From NCBI GenBank assembly GCA_030141605.1, contig JAQGDQ010000103.1, positions 221,001 through 285,000 of the forward strand: a stretch of 64,000 nucleotides of DNA, read 5' to 3'. The translations under genes and the position numbers were made by a program. The notes beneath the pieces were generated by a model. It saw nothing but the letters and a program-made list of their open reading frames with translations, had not been told where the DNA came from and did not search any database. The stretch is from Tubiluchus corallicola (lineage: Eukaryota > Priapulida > Priapulimorpha > Priapulimorphida > Tubiluchidae). Shown here piece after piece: positions 60,453-64,000 of the stretch. How positions within the stretch are numbered: position 1 is the first letter of the stretch; each line of letters opens with the position of its first letter.

Positions 60453-63400
60453 TTACGACGAAGGTTTGATGTTATTTCCCGTTTCTTCCACCAGCCAGTA
60501 TGTCGTTACGTTGCCTTTTCCCTACAAAATGGCGAAATTAAAAGAAAAGAGAAACAAACACTCTTCATAAATAAAGCTTAAAAATTTGTCGAGAAATTTC
60601 GTGTCACATATATGCTCTCTTATTGTATACAGAGCTTGCATTAGCTGTATAAAAATTATAAATTTAAACTCCTGCAATGTCCGTTAGGCGCAGCCATTTT
60701 AATGGTAAGTCGTTTAAAACAAGTTTAGATAACATTGAGTAAAGTTTGAAAAAATACCCAGAGCATACGTACCATACTGTTCGCTAACTGGGCAAAACCA
60801 TAAATTACATTTTCGTATCAATAAGATCTATAATGTGTTTTAGTGAGTCAATGTTGCACACTATGATAGTGAAACAGTGATGTCTTAACAGCTGACGTAC
60901 ATATTTCAAATTATTAAGAATGTTCTTTTTTTTAGTTAAAGAAATCTTTCAAACAAGCCTTTCAAGTGTAATGCTAAGTAATATAACTTTGTATGGAAAA
61001 TTTTTGGGGAGGCTGCGTTTTCTTATCCTTTAATGGTATCAATGTTTCAGAAGTTTGAAATGTTGCTTCTTTATCGGAAAGTAAATTTTGTTTAGGGAAA
61101 TTTGCTATGAGGTTTGGAACTCGTGAAGATGGGGTGCAACACTCAACGGCATGCCTGCTATTAGCAGATTGTGGCAGGACTAGATTCTATGTCACTATCA
61201 AGAATGGGCCTAATCCTCTAAAACGAGGCCATGAATCAGGCCAAATTTATCTTACGTAGGTTCTGATACATCTGCCTTTAACGAGGTAAATGCAGGAGAG
61301 CATGGCAGATACCCTGAAGCTATTTTGCCGGCAGTCACCCAACCACTTAATGACTGGGTGTAGTGTTGCTTAACTTCCGGTCAGGTCGCCCAACTTATTT
61401 ATACTGTAACTATGTCTTACAAAGTGAAGAACTCTCTGCTTTATAGGCCAATCAAATTTTATCATTAAATTTTATTAAATGAGTTTTATTATAATTAATT
61501 ATTAAATTTTAGCACTTTTAAGTCACATAAAACTTAATTTAATTATTTAAACTTTTTAACAGTGTTGAAATGATTTGAACTAGTAGAACGTCAAAACTGC
61601 TGATTGGTGCACATGCTATTAAATATAAAAAAGTACTAAAAATGAAATTTTAATTATTGATTTTTAGAAATTGTTTAGTCATACCTTCATTTCAATTTCG
61701 CCTCTTAACTCACAATGAAAAGTTCCGAATGGCTGAAGAAGCTCATGCGTTGTCCAGCTAACGTGTATCCGAAGTGCTGTCATAATACAAAAACTTGCAT
61801 AGTTATTCATATTTAAACTTAACCAAAGACACATAGTTAGTCAAACAGTCAGTTGGTTGGTCAGTAAGTCAGTCAGCCAGCCGGGCAACAAGTCAGTCAA
61901 TATCAATTAATAAGTCACTCGTTAGTCCATCCGACCAGCTTATCAACAAAATGAGCCGCTTGCATGCCGACACTTGAACTGGTTGGTTAACCAATTCACG
62001 AGTCTTTTGACCAAGCAGTTGGTCGGTCACCGAAACAGTGAGTAAAACTAGTTTTGTAGAAGTAGAACGTTAATATATGGCAGGAGACCCGACTCTGTCC
62101 ATCACTCGTGCATGCGTACTGGTTTTAGTCAATTCAATGGTGACTTGTTTTTGAAAGGCTGCAAAGTTTCTGATGCTCTATTCGTCTCTTCAAATAGTGG
62201 TTGTGGTTAATATTTTGAAAACTCAGAACTTTTCTTCCTAGATTGCCCTCATTATTATCAAGCCAGAGATGCTATGTTCAATCAATTAATCAACATACAT
62301 TTGCCTTTAAATATCAATATTTTACAACATAGTAATAGTGAATTGTTGTCGTTGTGTCTTTGGGGGAAGTGATGGTTTTAATATTGCTGTTAACTGTAAA
62401 AATTTTGATTACACTCAAAATTACATTGGGAGTACTAAACGTTTTAATGTGTTCATAGGTTCCCTTGGGTTCCCTTTTATGTATTTATGGTAAATTTTAA
62501 GATAGGTGTTGCTATTATTCATTGTGTCACATCTACTACCTTGATATGTATATGTCTTTGTTTATAAGTATTTGTATGTATGTATATCTATTTGAGTTTA
62601 TTTCTACTTATATTACTTTATTTTATCTGCATTTCTGCTTGTACATATATTTGCACGGTGAGGATTCATGCACCAGTTTTAAAAACAGTCTAATGTAAAT
62701 CAAATAAACTATGTTTAAACTAACTAACAGTTTTCTACTTATAATCGCACACATGAAATTATGTGCACCTGGAGAATGGTTTTACCTGCTCCAGTTGACT
62801 CCATGCGCGATGCTGTGTTGACCGTGTCCCCAAATAAACAATATCTTGGCATTTTCAAACCAACAACACCTGCCACACATGGACCTATGAAATACAATAA
62901 AGAAAGTCTGAATAAATATTACGTGTAATGGCGCGTTCAGATTAGTTAGTTTTCTGCCGCAAGCTTTCTCTCTGACATCAAACACACATGTGTGAACTGC
63001 TTTGCGAGTTACTGACAGCAAGTTATTGTAAACTCTCCGACAGTTGATGCGAATGAGTGAACAGCTCGGTGAGTTACTCTCGACATTTCTCGCAGTGAAT
63101 AGAAAAGCGGGTGTCAGCTCGTGCTTACTGTCAAAAAGTAACTCGCAGCAAGTTTTACTCTTTAGTCGGAACACTCTTGCGAGTTACTTAGTGAGAAAAC
63201 TCACTAGTCTGAATACTGGTGTAAATTACGACATCTAACGTATGACATAAGTACAAATGCACCATGAAATTAATGATGGTGCATTGTGTAATAAGCATAT
63301 GCACTGACTATCAATATCAATGGTAATATCACGTATACATTACCTGAATGTAGTCCAATACGTAGTTTGAGCTGGTCGTTAGGACGGTGTCGAATTTTAA

Positions 63401-63518
63401 ATCGCTGGATGGCGCTCAGCAAGGCTAGAGACATACGGGAAATCTCCGCAGCGTGTTGCCCTGCATTTCTGACTGGTAAACCGCTCACAACCATGTAAGC
63501 GTCGCCAATAGTTTCTAC
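60453..63518 (-). CDS. Receptor-type guanylate cyclase, last four exons
   Basis: Minus-strand exons 63518-63344, 62884-62786, 61776-61685 and 60521-60453 join in frame to 144 codons plus TAA; donors GTAATG, GTAAAA, GTATGA, acceptors CTGAAG, TTTCATAG, ATGACAG, TTTTGTAG. They encode the C-terminal half of the class III cyclase domain. [15 protein letters not shown] carries the purine-selecting Glu and the second metal-binding Asp. [15 protein letters not shown] follows. [17 protein letters not shown] holds the guanine-specific Cys and the catalytic Asn/Arg pair. [17 protein letters not shown] and TTYWLVEE complete the fold. GPCVAGVVG and [11 protein letters not shown] are the receptor form rather than the soluble form. 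The enzyme makes cGMP from GTP at the cytosolic face of the membrane. The protein ends ten residues after EE. Ligand-binding, transmembrane, kinase-like and earlier cyclase exons must lie beyond 64000. Confidence 0.93.
60530..61000 (+). mobile_element. Repeat family D, copy 6
   Basis: AACACTCTTCATAAATAAAGC through CTCTTATTGTATACAGAGCT, GTTAGGCGCAGCCATTTTAATGG and GTTCGCTAACTGGGC to TTTCAAGTGTAATGCTAAG. It lies in the last intron of the guanylate cyclase gene, starting nine bases from the exon acceptor. Confidence 0.6.
61001..61670. other. Last intron of the guanylate cyclase gene, unassigned part
   Basis: A moderately GC-richer stretch at 61130-61400 (GGCATGCCTGCTATTAGC, CTTCCGGTCAGGTCGCCC) may be old repeat DNA. 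No exon with cyclase similarity is here. Confidence 0.35.
61835..62045. repeat. Degenerate (GTCA)n / (GTTG)n tetranucleotide region
   Basis: AGTTAGTCAAACAGTCAGTT, GGTCAGTAAGTCAGTCAGCC and later GTTGGTTAACC/GTTGGTCGGTC units form an eroded simple repeat in a guanylate cyclase intron. Confidence 0.7.
62934..63217. mobile_element. 284-bp MITE in a guanylate cyclase intron
   Basis: CGTTCAGATTAGTTAGTTTTCT on the left pairs with AGAAAACTCACTAGTCTGAAT on the right, with about four mismatches. Inner CGAGTTACTGACAGCAAG and AGTAACTCGCAGCAAG strings repeat in both orientations. No coding capacity. It sits in the 459-bp intron between the first two visible cyclase exons. Confidence 0.75.
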
Positions 63519-64000
63519 CTTCAGAAAAACAGTTTCTCGCATTAGCATCAAATTTACATACATTAGTACCAACGATACATAAAATTAAAAGCGTTTGTTT
63601 TAAGTAAGATTATAGGCTACACGTATGCGATAGAAGAAGAAAATCTAATATGTAGTTAAGTGTATCTTACTGTCATCCGTATACAAAAAAAACAAAGATG
63701 AAACAAGAACAACAGGAAAGGGACAGTGAATATAAATATAAACAAGCAGAAAGAAATGAAATTTTGGAAGAGAACGAAAAAATCTGTGAGAAGAAAAAAT
63801 GATGGGGAAAATGAGAATAAAAGGTAAGGTCAGCAGACGAAAAAAGAATTAACAGAAAGATCCTCATAGTTATGATAATGATGATGGTGGTAGTGCTGAC
63901 TAGTGCTGATGCTGTTGGCGGTGCTGGAGGTACTCTTGTTGGTGGTGTTAATGTTGGTTGTGGTGGTGTGGGTGGTGGTGTTGGTGTTGGTGAAGCTGGC
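63519..64000. other. Guanylate cyclase intron with simple repeats
   Basis: The next upstream cyclase exon is not found before the window ends. The last 120 bases are an imperfect GGTGTT/GCTGGT repeat, and 63680-63860 is A/G-rich low-complexity DNA. Confidence 0.5.

Overview
The window looks like nuclear DNA from an invertebrate metazoan, probably marine. It is AT-rich and gene-poor, its genes have introns with GT..AG junctions and polyA signals, microsatellites are long, and it is crowded with short inverted-repeat transposons, tRNA-derived SINE remnants and decayed non-LTR retrotransposons. I cannot name the species or phylum. No bacterial operon, CRISPR array or rRNA gene is visible.

I rebuilt five protein-coding genes from exons. 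(1) Minus strand 18528-15937: a five-exon gene for a 323-residue secreted protein with 12 cysteines. I do not recognise its family, and every junction keeps the frame. (2) Minus strand 29002-27274 and (3) minus strand 36059-34895: two related secreted Gly/Tyr-rich proteins of 166 and 153 residues. Each has a one-exon signal peptide, one phase-0 intron in the CDS and the same C-terminal GLIYTPP motif. (4) Plus strand 47950-54727: a RING-CH (MARCH2/3-like) membrane E3 ubiquitin ligase in at least five exons, possibly with a sixth 50-bp exon for the first membrane helix. (5) Minus strand 63518-60453: the last four exons of a receptor-type guanylate cyclase, covering the C-terminal half of the catalytic domain to the stop. 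The rest of that gene lies beyond position 64000.

Layout. 1-15.9 kb has no convincing gene: one weak exon candidate near 391-594, several MITEs, a possible solo LTR at 5.8-6.0 kb and simple repeats. 15.9-18.5 kb is the Cys-rich secreted gene, with a 124-bp palindrome in its first intron. 18.6-27.2 kb is repeats, including two diverged copies of a roughly 500-bp unit. 27.3-36.3 kb holds the Gly/Tyr-rich pair, with repeats between and inside them. 36.4-47.9 kb is mostly mobile-element debris: three decayed reverse-transcriptase fragments, a core-type SINE and a 688-bp MITE. 47.9-54.7 kb is the RING-CH gene, whose introns carry very large (CATCA)n and (ATTC)n arrays. 55.4-58.4 kb is a 5'-truncated, frameshifted LINE with a 358-codon open RT segment. 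59-64 kb is the guanylate cyclase gene with MITEs in its introns.

At least four MITE-like families (called A-D here) recur in several copies. A 14-nt motif, CCTGCAAATAGAGG-like, marks the 3' end of the LINE and recurs at three other places. The genes do not form an obvious pathway. The two Gly/Tyr-rich proteins and the Cys-rich protein are all predicted to be secreted, and all three lie on the minus strand within about 20 kb.
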